This document shows positions 36,273-48,892 of a DNA stretch of 64,000 bases, piece after piece (position 1 is the first letter of the stretch; every line of letters begins with the position of its first letter). Source of the stretch: Paralvinella palmiformis (taxonomy: Eukaryota; Annelida; Polychaeta; Terebellida; Alvinellidae); assembly GCA_025642065.1 (NCBI GenBank), contig JAODUP010000164.1, positions 434,001-498,000 on the forward strand, given 5' to 3'. The notes under the pieces are model-generated. The model was not told the DNA's origin, searched no databases, and saw only the letters and a list, made by a program, of their open reading frames with translations. Both the position numbers and the translations under genes were made by a program.

Positions 36273-37378
36273 GTTTTATATTCGTGCATTTACAAAAGAC
36301 ATAAAATTTGATTATATATCTATAACATCATTTATAATACTTAACATGGTACATCGATGATGATGATTGATGTTTTATGGCCACTTTTGTGCACATGGTA
36401 GGCTAAATAAGCTGAGAGACTTCAGAAGCTTATGAAGCGAAGTCAAAGTTGAACTATCCTTCAGATATGCCCACGCCAAGATTCAAATACGGGTGGTAGT
36501 GATCTGTGATCCAACGCACTACCAACTAGACCACAGAGGCACCCCTTCATCATTTCATAAAACTGATAAATCTTCATTTCAGCTCGTCCACAATTTGATT
36601 AATTTATTTGCAATAAATGAAGACCCATATTTACAGCATAATATTACTCTTTCATTTGTACAAAGAAAAAACTAAGTAGGCATAGCTAACTAACAACAAG
36701 TCAGAGAAAAGTCTACCACAATACTGGGCTTTGTGTCTGATTTAAATTAGGCAATAAAACGTCACATGATCAACACATGATTTATAAGGCTGTACCTGGA
36801 GAAAATGATCATACTAACAGTTTATGTAAATTAGAAATATGTCACATGATCTTTATCTGATGACCCATTTAGGATAGTGACACAAAAATTATAGTCTGCA
36901 AAGAGCAAATCGATAAAATCGAGGGGCAGATCGACCACTTTTGTTTCCCTTGTTTATTTTGTTATTTCTAAATTTATTGATCTAACCTTAAATAAAGATA
37001 CATTTTATTTCTACATACATTAATTGTTCGAAAGGATACCACACAGAAAGCTAATGAAGATCAAACACTGTGAAAATCTAACACAAACTGAAAGGTGCGA
37101 ATGTTGCTTACAGACTTTTGAAATGTTGACACCTAGTTCGAATTTTGACACCTAGTTCGAATTTTGACACCCCCTCTTTCAGTTGCTAATTGTTTTTTGA
37201 TAGTGTTATGTTTTATTGTTGCAAATTGTTTCAAAGTAAACATAAAACAATTAATCAGTGATATATAATTATATTTTGTCACAACCTAAAACTATTAACT
37301 ATTAAGTGTAATAAATAAAGAATTGGGTTTTAATGTTGTGGTCGATTCTCCCCGCCTGGTCGAACCCCCACCTTTTCC
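35966..37378. mobile_element. Unassigned element with GGGGAGA-TCGACCAC motifs at both ends and inside
   Basis: The motif occurs as GGGGAGAGGTTCGACCACC at 35969-35987, GGGGAGATTCGACCAC at 36153-36168 and GGGGCAGATCGACCAC at 36923-36938. It is inverted at 37338-37353 (GTGGTCGATTCTCCCC), and a further inverted TGGTCGAACCCCCACC follows. The outermost copies are in opposite orientation, as terminal inverted repeats would be. The interior is AT-rich and non-coding, with a TA tract (36241-36270) and a nested SINE (36356-36546). A non-autonomous DNA transposon is the most likely explanation; the family is unknown. Confidence 0.5.
36356..36546 (-). mobile_element. SINE, family A
   Basis: Reverse complement of the 38615 copy. 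The tRNA-like head is at the right (CTACCAACTAGACCACAGAGGC on plus), and the B-box region AGATTCAAATAC lies at about 36479. The body contains CTTCAGATATGCCCACG and GTGCACATGGTAGGC. The tail on the left is GATGATGATTGATG, an (ATC)n end. It sits inside the 35966-37378 element and therefore is younger than it. Confidence 0.85.
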
Positions 37379-37686
37379 CTAATCTATTGATTCTACCATA
37401 GAATCTAAGAATGAAAATCATTATCATAAATTCTAGATCATCTAAAATAGATCTAGATCTCTAGATCTATTATAATTATATGATCATGATGTCAATAGCA
37501 TTGAATATCAATATGTATATGATAATTATCATAATATACCTTAATAAGTTACCTCTTAGAAGCATTACTTTTAAGAAGTAACTCACCCACTATGTCTGAG
37601 ACTTGCATCATTTCATGCAATAACCGGGCAAAATTTATTATGCCATAATTACGATCAAAGTATTTAAAACTAAAAATAAGACTTAC

Positions 37687-37790
37687 CACACATCCAGTTG
37701 AAAACAAAATGCGCACGCACCAATGATTAGACGTTCCTCCTTATTTAAGAGCACGCCGATTTAACGGCGCTGTCATCAAGCATATTTGTC
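37687..37790 (-). promoter_or_regulatory. Candidate non-coding exon 1 and promoter of TAF13
   Basis: On the minus strand a consensus donor (GTGTG|GTAAGT) lies at 37687/37686. It is preceded by a GC-richer patch with an ATTGG (inverted CCAAT) box at about 37720 and CpG-rich sequence to 37790. A matching acceptor (GTACTTCTGCAG) lies near 34475, about 28 bases before the TAF13 ATG. This is inferred from motifs only. Confidence 0.4.
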
Positions 37791-37997
37791 ACGTAAGATA
37801 AGGCATATGTGGCTAAATATTCTAGTTAGTATAATTTAAAGCAAACTAATAATACACACTATTAATATTAAATTATAGTCTGATATTCATGACAATATTC
37901 AGATAATATTTTTTGTATTGATTGATTTTCTTTCGTTTCAAGATCTGATCACGAAACAGAGATAGTATGGCAAGCGTAAACACTTATTTCCAATGTG

Positions 37998-38308
37998 GTA
38001 TCTTTTTATTGAGTGGTTGTTCATAACTCCTCCTCCACCACTCACATGGGAGTACTATGGAAAGATGTAGCCGAAATACCCGGAGGGATGTCCCTGCCAG
38101 AATGTATTAGTCTTCAGTCGGTCTTTAACGTCCCTCTTTCATTTAATCAATTCAGTGGAGACGGCAGGGCTATTTAACGTGATCAATCACCGACGATATT
38201 GTGAGCCGAGAAATTAATACCGGGAAAAGTTTCGACCTCTTGCTGGAATCAAACCTGTGACACTTGGCACCAAGTGCCGGGTGCTTAACCGCTAGGCCAC
38301 CGGAGCTG
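37998..38308 (-). mobile_element. SINE, family B
   Basis: On the minus strand this reads as a tRNA-like head with an A box (TGGCCTAGCGG) followed by GCACCCGGCACTTGGTGCC. The B-box region is degraded (TCACAGGTTTGATTCC). The shared body follows: ACGTTAAATAGCCC, GTCTCCACTGAATTG, GACGTTAAAGACC, CCTCCGGGTATTTCGGC. The tail is ACTCAATAAAAAG, as in the 22431 copy. Confidence 0.85.
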
Positions 38309-38614
38309 ACTTAAGTGTGTAACGCTTATAACAGTAACCCAGAATCCCTCGATACTAATCACAAACTACATTTGATATCATGGATATAAGCAAATAATTA
38401 TAATTAGTGTAGTGTATCCATTACGCCTTCCTCAAATGTCAGAATACATGGCGGGAAAAAAGTCGTGTTCTGACATCAGGTACGTAACTTTCTCGATCCC
38501 GATCACATTAGGTCACCGAAGCTCTGGCTTAGCCATTCTCGTGACCTTACCTGTTCCCGTGGTCAACCTACTAACTACTAGCTGACGCCGCCGTTGGTTC
38601 ATTTACATAAATAT

Positions 38615-38808
38615 GGGGCGCCTCCGTGGTCTAGCGGTAGCGTGTTGGACTACAGATCACTACCACCCGTGTTCGAATCTCGGCGTGGGCATATCTGAAG
38701 GTTATTTCGTCTTTGACTTCGCCTCATTACCTCTGGAGGTTGCTCGGCCCATCTAGCCTACCTTGTGCACAAAAGTGGCTCTAGAACATCAATCATCATC
38801 ATCATTTT
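38615..38808 (+). mobile_element. SINE, family A, full length with target-site duplication
   Basis: The head carries pol III box-like sequences: TGGTCTAGCGGTAGC (A box) and GTGTTCGAATCTC (B box). The body is ATATCTGAAGGTTATTTCGT, CTTCGCCTCATTACC, TAGCCTACCTTGTGCACAAA. The tail is an (ATC)n run. A nine-base duplication CATAAATAT flanks it at 38606-38614 and 38809-38817. The tRNA-like head does not continue into a foldable tRNA 3' half, so this is not a tRNA gene. Confidence 0.9.
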
Positions 38809-38819
38809 CATAAATATAA

Positions 38820-39406
38820 CAGCTCGGTGTTTCTTGTTGCAACAATCTTCTTTAGCTATTTCAGTAACATATACGAAATTGTTCAAACCAACTATACTAT
38901 ATGCTTTCGACATTTTTGGCTGACCCCTGTATATAACTGCTATAACTTGGTCATACAAACACTGCCAGATTCCAGGAACGTCCAGTCTGTAGCTTTAAAA
39001 TGGCGGCGCCCACAAACCAATTAAAGTCGATGAACTGTAATTAATTGAACTGGGTTATTTAATAAATCGTGTTCAAATTTTGACATCATTTATAATTTGT
39101 GTGAGCATATATGTATTTGTCCTGACAAATTTGAAATGAAGGTGAACTGTTCCTTTAAATAGTAACTTAAAGTGGAACGAAGACTACACATGGAGCTGAC
39201 AGCTCGATCACTGATGGCAACGAGCAGAAGGAACTGTCTATATTTATAATTGTTTTGTTTTCTATTTCACGATAATGTTTATTCGAACGAACCTGCATAG
39301 TATTTATTTAGTATAAATCTACGGATACATGACTCCCAGATAGTAATAGCTCGAAATTAAGCTTCTCGGTTAAGTTAATCGTAATTTAAGTATGACAATT
39401 ACAGTC

Positions 39407-39440
<34 letters not shown>

Positions 39441-40720
39441 ATATGGATATAGATGCTTAATTGTGAAAAGCATGGGAAGATGATCACATAACATCGAAAC
39501 ATCTTTCTAGAAGAAGGAATATAGGGTAACAGACAATATCCGCGATGACTGCTCCATCTAGTGAAATCCCGTTTGTGGGGCGCGTTCCAAAATGCCTCGC
39601 TAGAAGTTTTGTCATTTCTATGGCAAATCATTGGTCGTTATCCTGAACTGTCTGATAAAAATATGTTATGCTACTCTTCTCATTTAACAATCATGTTAAA
39701 CGTTCTTTCGCGAAAAATATAAATAACTTTAGTTTCATACTACATCATCCTTTTATGTGTCATCTAGAACCGTTATACCCCCCCCCCCTCCAGCCTCTCC
39801 CCAGCGAACAGTTGTAGTAACTCACAGATCCGAGTACAATTAAGCTTCTATATTAAATTGTTTGCTTAATTATTGATGGCCATTGTTTATGTTTTGTACA
39901 GCTGTTGTTTACAACATGGCATATTTTTGGTTAATATATTTTATGCTGGCCTTCTCGAATGACGATAATTCTAGACGGATTGTGGCCAAAGAAGAAAAAT
40001 ACCATCAACTTTAAATCTGATTAGATTCTATATACCTAACTCTAGTTTCAAGGTACATCATCCCTTATTTATAATTAATATGTAATATTTAAAGCCATAA
40101 AGTGTGGGTCTGGCATAGGCTTTGAGCAAATGAATATTCAGTAACCACGTTGTTGGGTCTGACAAAAATCGTTCTAAACAATGATAATTGTGTTATTATG
40201 TGAGAACAAAAGATTTATTTTGAAAGTTACAAATCTGAGATAATTATTTTTCCTGGTGTTTTATTTTATATTGTTCGTTATCAGATATTTACAGTTTATT
40301 GTCACGACAACTGAATTGCGGTGTGACAGCCGTTGTCTGGCAACTTCTGTTATTTCGGGAGATGAAAGCTGACGTTTCCCAACAAAGAATCTATTAGAAA
40401 GAAAGAAAAACAATAGGAAAATGTTATATTTAACATAATGGACATTCTGTGAAACTGCTACAAAAGATTATGAACGATCTGGTCTTTTGAATAGAAAAAT
40501 ATCGTGAATTTACAAACGAGTACACGGCTTCACTGACCCGCCAACCATAGTCGATGTCACGGACTGCGCATGCATTGCGGAAATGATCTCTTAAGTTGCG
40601 ATATGAGAAACAACACAAATTGCAATAATTAAGTGCAATCGTTCAGTGAATAATTATTCAAAACCTAGATTCTAGACAGAATCTCCAGTTAACTGGGTCA
40701 GGGTATGCCATCGTATAAAA
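38820..40720. other. Intergenic, no gene seen
   Basis: AT-rich. It holds a YY1-like AAAATGGCGGCGCC at about 38998 next to CpG-containing sequence, and a TA tract at 39407-39438. I see no exon with splice and phase support. Confidence 0.5.
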
Positions 40721-40722
40721 GC

Positions 40723-40724
<2 letters not shown>

Positions 40725-40758
<34 letters not shown>

Positions 40759-40770
40759 AACATCAAACAG
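40725..40770 (+). repeat. TA tract joined to TAGGAACATCAAACAG (copy 1)
   Basis: A (TA)n tract runs straight into GGAACATCAAACAG. The same junction occurs at 41231-41294. The flanking sequences differ. Confidence 0.7.
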
Positions 40771-41227
40771 AAACTCCTCCGTTTCATATAAAATGAAGAT
40801 ATCTTTATACAAAAAGAATGAAATGTTTAAAAATAAAATAAACTGTCTTAAATAGAAGAGGAATTATAAGCCAAACTGATAACTGTTGCTACTATATGGA
40901 TCTCACATTTCTCAGCAATTGACAGAAACAAATATCTGGACTTCAGTTCCAAAATGCTTGTTTTGTTTTCGTGAGACCACATGTAGATAAATAACATTCT
41001 TTTTAATTAGCTAACATTACAGACTGAATACGTAATGTACTGTTGTTCACTAATGTGCACTTCCAGGCCGCAAAGCATTTCTCGCCGGGTAGTAAGTTAC
41101 ATAGTTAGTGTGCAATAACTTTGAAGACGTGCATAATATTTTGCTAGCCAGTAAATTAATTAATGCATTAAGATTCAGATATTTGCCCCTGCATCTAGCT
41201 ATAACTGCTGAAAACAGGTAATTTTGA

Positions 41228-41230
<3 letters not shown>

Positions 41231-41282
<52 letters not shown>

Positions 41283-41294
41283 AACATCAAACAG
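41231..41294 (+). repeat. TA tract joined to TAGGAACATCAAACAG (copy 2)
   Basis: A longer (TA)n tract with the identical 3' neighbour GGAACATCAAACAG as copy 1, 524 bases downstream. Confidence 0.7.
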
Positions 41295-41299
41295 GTATT

Positions 41300-43540
41300 T
41301 ACGGTAAAAACGAGATTCGCCGAACGCGCCATTAGTCTTGCCGTGCCATTTTGGAGTTTGAACAAGTGGCGCACCAAGCGATCGGGGATACTTCTCAGAT
41401 AAACAAAAGTTCTCTGGTTGTCCACGTGTGATCGTGTATATGTGTACCGCATGGTTGAAATGAATTGCCAATACTAGTACTACATGATACATGATCTCAT
41501 ACTCTCTTGTTAATTAACATTTTAATTGTGCACACTTTATATCGAAAAAACAAAGCTCTGAAACTGTAAATAAATTCACAGCCCGGTCACTTAATTCATA
41601 GCCTACAATTTGCGATCACTTCACAGCTGGTCAGAAAATAATTGAACGTCGTTTACGTTATTTCGCAGCCTATTTTCTTTTGTGTGTGTATTTTTAATGA
41701 AAACAATTAGGTATATATGAGGTAAATGCATATATAAACATATTTTCATGTCAGTTTATCATGGTCCATTAATTTTTATTTAATTGGATATATACATATA
41801 TACAGCTATTATAACGCAGCCATAACACAATTCATTACAAACTACCCACCATATATTCATCATGTCCGTTTATCATATATTAACTATAAAAAAATCTACG
41901 CGTCAATAATATAGACAAATATAGGCCTTCCCAGCTGAGAACCAAGAATATATATGGAATATTAACAATGTTTATGTTTGCGTTAACATGTTAGGGAGAG
42001 AGAAATTGGTACTTTCATACAAGAAGCCGCATCAAATCACTCGTGCCACTAGTTCATCTACAGTTACAATCAGTCATTTGTTATCAAATGCACAGAATAA
42101 CCCAAATTGCTCCCAGCTCTAAACAACCACTACTACAAAAATATGAAATTTAGTCCAGATCAGTGAACTGTTTAAAGTTAGACAGAATGTACCCAGAGAT
42201 GTAATAGACACATGCATTGACTACTGTGACAGATATCTCAAAATCATCTATCACATCCAATATCAGTAAATCTGTATCCAAGAGATTGCCCTGTTAACAT
42301 GGTATCTCATCATCATAGAACTTCAAGGACTGAAACAGAACAATACCTTGTAAAATAATGACTCGAACCAAGTGCACACGCAATGTGTAAACACATATTT
42401 TCCTTTTTTCAAGTTGGTTAATATGCATTTAAGTTATGAATAGAAGTATAACAATTAAAGCGCATGAGCTGAACATTGACATTATGCAAAATTCAGGTAC
42501 TGATTCAGGTGATGGTAATCCTTTTTTTATTAAGATATGAAATGGGCTGACAAAATTTCATGGGTTTGATACCTTGTTTTTATTTAATTAATTTTATTAT
42601 ACCAATTTATAATATGTTTCACCATTAATATTTATAAATATTAATTACCATCACAGCTGGCCCTGCCTCCTGTATAGGTCTCCTATCTGTTAATACCTTC
42701 CTCTTTGATTTCAGTGGATGCATGAGGTGGATTTGGTACATCGAAAATAGTTGGAATAGCATTCTAGATAAGTTTATTTCTTGTCTGGTTCATGAATTCC
42801 GTTTCAATGAAGTGAATATAATAAATTCTACAATTAATATTCAAGTAATTTAAATCCTTCCTCATCATATATCTGCACAAGAACAATTAATAACCCATCT
42901 TTCACTTCTGTCAATAGAAAACATAACAAAATGAATGTTTCTACCGCTATTTGAGGTATTTAATACTTAATTTCATAACACTTAAATTATAAACAGTGGT
43001 TTATATAGAAGTACATATATATCTATAAGTACCAATTGGTTACGTTTAAAAATAAATATGGATGCAGATGATCAAGTAAATACTCAGCTACTTATAATTA
43101 CTATAATTAGGGAATAATTATCTGATTATAGTCACGTAATTTTAGAAGTCCAATTATATTATTAATAATAAAAAAATAAAATATACTTCCCGCCTATAAC
43201 ATCTTCAACGGCTGTAACTGTAAGTTTATTTATATCTTACATACTCATTCTGTGATTAATAGGCTGATATTGTTCAATAAAATTTAATAAGATTTTATCT
43301 GAAACAAATATAGATCTAGATAGATCTTGCTTGGGCCTACTGCTTGGATCATGTCCAGTAGGGGCGTGTCTACTTCAAATTATTATGCTTATTTTAAAAA
43401 TATCCTTTATTTAAAAAGCCAGATATCTAATTTTTACACTAGCTGAAATGTCTTTATTTGTGTATACTTTTCCTGTTACTGCAGCCGAAAGCGACGTTGT
43501 GCATGATAACCTACCCCCAGTCGCCAGAGGCGCTGCGCTC
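41300..43540. other. Intergenic, no gene seen
   Basis: About 2.2 kb of AT-rich sequence with scattered short palindromes (AGATCTAGATAGATCT near 43312). No exon, RNA gene or recognised repeat. Confidence 0.5.
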
Positions 43541-43653
43541 CTTGAATTCAAAATGGCGCCCCATGTTAAAACGAGAAGTAACACGTCTTGTTATAACAGT
43601 CTTTGCCTATAGCCAACTTCCGGTTCTGCTATTTACTGCTTTCATCGCACAGG
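43541..43653 (+). promoter_or_regulatory. YY1-like and ETS-like motifs upstream of the THAP relic
   Basis: CAAAATGGCGCC at about 43549 and ACTTCCGG at about 43616 precede the THAP ATG. They may be the remains of the transposon's own promoter. Motif evidence only. Confidence 0.25.
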
Positions 43654-44371
43654 ATGCCTATTTGTTGTTGCGTTTACGGTTGTCATAACAGAGGAGGTCA
43701 CGGGTTTCCCACTGATAGGGCAAGATGCAAAGCGTGGGTGATTGCAATTCGTCGAGTAGTAGACAAAAGGGACCAGTTGCTTCTCACTTTAATCAAACTA
43801 AGGTTATATATAACTAATTTTAAACTTGGTCGAATGTTTGAAGTTACACAGCTCGAGGTGTACAATATATTTGTTACATGGGTAAAATTCATGTCCAAGC
43901 AATGGAGAAAAATTAATATATGTCCAGAAAGAGATACTGTTCAACAGTTTGCTCCAACTGACTTAAAAACTAAATTTCCGACCTCTCGAGCCATTTTGTT
44001 ATGGCACTGGATGCCCAATAAAAAGCTTGCAGCAGCTGCTGCCCAACAAGCAACCTTCTCAACTAATAAGAACAGAAATACCGCCAAGGTGCTTGTTGGC
44101 GTGACACCTGCTGGCCATGGCTCCTATGTTTCTCCAGCCTATGGTGGGTCTGCAAGTGACAAGCAGATTTTTAGAGAAGCAACCTGACACAAATGGTTGG
44201 CCAGGACGATTCAATAAAGGCTGATAAAGGTTTTGATGTCCAGGACATGTTTGTCCCCATGAATGTGACAGTCAACACTCCAACATTTGTTTTAAAAATA
44301 TGTCTGGAGAAACTGTCATCCGAGATCGAAAAATTTCAAGCAAGAGGATGCATGTTGAAAGAATAATAGGA
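43654..44371 (+). pseudogene. THAP / HTH / DDE_Tnp_4 transposase relic
   Basis: An ATG at 43654 starts MPICCCVYGCHNRGGHGFP, a THAP zinc-finger head (C-x2-4-C, then FP), followed by KAWVIAIRR. It continues with DQLLLTLIKLRLYITNFKLG and VYNIFVTWVKFM, the helix-turn-helix of DDE_Tnp_4 transposases. Then come KFPTSRAIL, AAQQATFSTNKNRNTAKVLV and VSPAYGGSASDKQI of the nuclease. After a break at about 44187, DKGFDVQDMFVPMNVTV and SGETVIRDRKISSKRMHVER finish it in another frame. The THAP-to-HTH spacer is much shorter than expected. The first acidic catalytic region after RAIL is scrambled (LWHWMPNKK), and there are at least two frameshifts, so it is inactive. It ends abruptly at the pentamer array. 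Confidence 0.85.
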
Positions 44372-44387
44372 AGTATTATGTAAAAAA

Positions 44388-46099
44388 TCTTCCATCCTAT
44401 CCTATTCTATCCCATCTGATCCTTTCCTATCTTATCCTATCTTATCTTATCCATTCCATCCTCTCCTATCTTGTCTTATCTATCCTCACCTATCCTATCT
44501 AATCTTATTTTATCAATCCTATTCTACCCTCTCCTATCTTATCTTAACTTATCTTATCCTTCCTATCGTATCCCATCTTATCTTTATCTTATCCATCCTC
44601 GCATAGCCTATCCTATCCTATCTTTAATCTTATCTTAGCCATGCTATCCTATCATATCATATATTTTCTTGTCTTACCTTATCTTATCCATCCTCTCCTA
44701 TCGTATCGTATCGTATCGTATCCTATCTTGTCTTATCTTATCCATCCGATCCTATCGTATCCTATCCTATCTTATCGTATCCTATCCTATCATTTCTTAT
44801 CTTATTTTATCCATTCTGTCATATCATATCCTATCTTATCCATCCTATCCTATTCTATCTTATTTTATCTTATCATATCCATTTTATCCTATCCTATCTT
44901 ACCCTATCATATCCTGTCCTGTCTTATTTTATCTTATCGAACCTTTCCTATCATATTTTATGTTATCTTATCCATCCTATCCTATCCTAAACTGTATTAT
45001 CCTATCTTTATCTGATCCATCCTATCCTATTTATCCTATCATACCCAATCTTATAGTATCCATCCTATCCTATCCTATCATATATTATCTCATCCGTCCT
45101 ATCTTATCCTATCCTATCTAATCTTATCTAATCCACCCTATTCTATCCTCTCCTATCCTATCTGATCTTATCTGATTCATTATATCCTATCCTATCTTTT
45201 CTTATCCATCCTACTCTTTTCAATCCTATCGTATTATATTTTATCCGTTCTTATCTTATCCTATCTTATCTATCCTTTCCTATCCTATCATGTCCTATCC
45301 TATCTTATTTAATCTGATCTTATCCATCCTATCATATTCTCTACTATCCTATCTTATCTTATCTTAGCCATCCTATCATATCCAATCTTATTTTACCTTA
45401 TCTTATGCATCCTATTCTATCCTATCTTATCTTATCTTATCCAACATATCCTACCCTAGCTAATCCTATCCTATCTTATTTTATCTTATCGATCCTTTCC
45501 TACCTTAACCTATCCTATGTTAGCTGATCCATCCTATCTTATGCTAACCTATATTATTTTATCTTATCAATCCTATCCTATCTTAAGTATCTTATCCTAT
45601 CCTGTCCTATCTAATCTTATCTTATCCATAATATCCTATCCAACCCTATCCTGTCTTATCTGATCTTAACTATCCTATCCCCTCCTATCCTATTTTATCC
45701 TATCCCATCCTATCTTATCTCAGCTTATCTTATCCAACCTATCCTATCATATCCTATCCTATCCTATATTATTCTTCCTATTCTATCCTACCCTGTCATA
45801 TCTTCTATTATCTTATCCTATCATATTTTATTTTATCCATCCTGTCCTATCCTCTCCTATCTTATCTTATCATATCTTATCTATCTTATGATTTCCTATC
45901 CTATCTTATCCTATCCTGTCATTTCCTATCTTATCTTATCGATCCTATCCTATTCTATCTTACCCAACCTATCCTATCCTATCTGATCTTATTTTATCTC
46001 ATCCTATCTTATCTTATCTTATCTTATCCATTCTATCCTATCCTATCTTACCTTATCCATCCTACTCTATCCTATCTTATCTAATCTGATCCTTCCAAT

Positions 46100-46131
<32 letters not shown>

Positions 46132-48843
46132 TATCTTATCTTATCCATCCTATCCAATCGTTAACAAATCCTGTAATATCTTATCTTATCCATCCTATCT
46201 TATCCTATCCTTTCCTTTCCTATCCTATATAATTTTATCCATCTTATCCTAGTCTATCTTATCTATCCTATCTGATCCCATCCTATCCTATCCTATCCTA
46301 ACTTATTTATCCATCCTATCCTATATGATCTTAACCGTCCTATCCTATCCTATCCTATGTCATCTTAGCCAACCTATCCTATCAAATCATATCCTATCCT
46401 TCCTTATTTTATCCATCCTATTCTATCATATCCGATCCTATTCTATCCTATCTTATCTTATTGATCCTATCCTATCCTATCTTATCTTATCTTATCCAGC
46501 CTATCCTATTCTTTCCTATCCTATATTATCTTATCCGTCCTATCCCAATCTATCCAATCCTATTTTATCTTATCTTATCTTATTTTATCCACCTTATCCT
46601 TTCTTATCTTATCCATCTTATCCTATCCTATCCTATTCTATCCTTTCCAATCTGATCTTATCTTTTCTTATCCATCCTATCCTTTACTATCCTATCCTAT
46701 CTTTTTTTTCGTATCTTATGGTATCGTATCTTATCTCATCCATCCCATCCCATTCCATCCCATTCTATCCTATCCTATCCTTTCGTATCCTATTCTATCT
46801 TATCTTATCTCAACTTATCCATCCTGTTTATACTTATACTTTCATATTATATTATACAGCCTATCCTATCGTACCCTATCCAATCGTAATATAGCTTATC
46901 CATCCTAACCTATCCTTTCCTATCTTATGCTAGCCTATCTTATCTTATCCATCCCATCTGATCTCATCCTACCCTCTCCTATAATATCATATCCATCCTA
47001 TCCTATCCACTCTTATTCTATCTTTTCTTATCCATCCTTTCATATTCTATCCTATCGTTTCTTGTTTTATTTTATTTTTCTATCCGATCCCATCCTATCC
47101 CATCCAAACGTATCTTATCTTATCTTAACCATCCGATCCTATCCTATCCTGTACTATCCTATATTATCTCATCCATCCTATCCTACCCTATTCTATACCA
47201 TCGTATCGAATCTTGTCTTATCCATCCTCTCCTATACTATCCAATCCTAGTTTATCGTATCCATTCTATTGTAACATATCCTATCCTATACTATGGTATC
47301 TTAGTTTATCTTATCCATCCTATCCTATCCTATCGTATCCTAACCTTTCTTATTTTATCCACCCTATCCTATCACATCATATCCTATCTTATCTTATCAA
47401 TCATATCCTGTACTATCATATCCTATTTTATCTTATCTCATCTATCCTATTCTATCCTCTCTTATCCCATCTTATTTTTTCTTATCTTAATCTTCCTATC
47501 CAATCCTATCCTATTCTATTCTATCTTATGCTACCTATCTATCTATCTTATCTTATCTTATCTTATTCATCATATCCTATCTTATCTTATCCACCCTACT
47601 CTATCCAATCCTATCCTATCCTATTATATTATATCCTATCTTATCTTATCGAATGTTATCCATCCTCTCTTATCCTATCATATTCTATCCCATCTTATCT
47701 TATCTTATCCATCCTACCCTATCCTATACTATCCTATATAATCCATCCTATCCAATCTTATCTTATCTTATCCATCTTATCCTATCCTGTCCTATCTTAC
47801 CTTATTTTATCTTATCTTATTTTATCTTATCTTATCCATCCTATCCTCTCCCATCCTATCTTATCTGATCTTATTCATCATACCCTATCCTATCCAACCT
47901 CATCTTATCTTATCTATCCTATCCTATCATGTCATATCCTATCCTATATTATCTTATCATATCATATCTTATTTTATCCATCCTATCCTATCCTGTCTTA
48001 TACTTATCTCAGCCACCCTATCGTATCCTATCGTATACTATCCCATCTTATCATATATTATCCATCCTATCTTATCCTATCGTATCCTAATTTATCTTTT
48101 CTAATCTTAACATATCTTATCTCATCCTTCCTGTCCTATTCTATCCTATCCTTTCCTATCATATCCTATGTTATCTTATTCATCCTATCCTATCCTATCT
48201 TATCTTATATCATCTTATCCATCCTTTCCATCCTCTCCTTTCCTATCCTATCCTATCCTATCTTGTCTTATCTTATCTTATCCATCCTATCATACCCAAT
48301 TCTATCTGATCTTATCCATCTTTTCCTATCTTATCGTTTCTTGTCTCATTTTATCCATCCTATCCAATCCTGACATATCAAATACTATCTTATCTTATCC
48401 ATCCTATCATATCCTATCCTATCCTATCTTACCTTATCTTGTAATATCTATCCTATCCTAACCTATCCTATCATATCTTATCCATCTTATCCTATCCTTT
48501 ACTCTACTATCCTATCTGATCTGATCCATCCTATCCTACCCTATGCTATCCTATCCTACCTTATCTTATCTTATCTTATCTTATCTTATCTTACCTATTC
48601 TCCATTTCATATTTTATCATATCTTATCTAAACCATCCTATTATATTCCATCATATCCTCTCTTATCTTATCAATCCTATTTTATCCTCTCCTCTCCTAT
48701 CTTATCTTATCTTACCCATCCTACTCTATCCTATCCTATCTAATCTAATCCTTCCAATCCTATCCTATCTTATCTTATCTTGTCTTATCTATCCAATCCA
48801 ATCCTATCCTATCCTATCCTATCTTATCTTATCTTATCTTACT

Positions 48844-48892
<49 letters not shown>

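Noticed and set aside
38615..38690. Possible tRNA gene
   Set aside because: A and B boxes are present, but the acceptor stem does not close. The sequence continues into a shared SINE body with an (ATC)n tail and target-site duplication.
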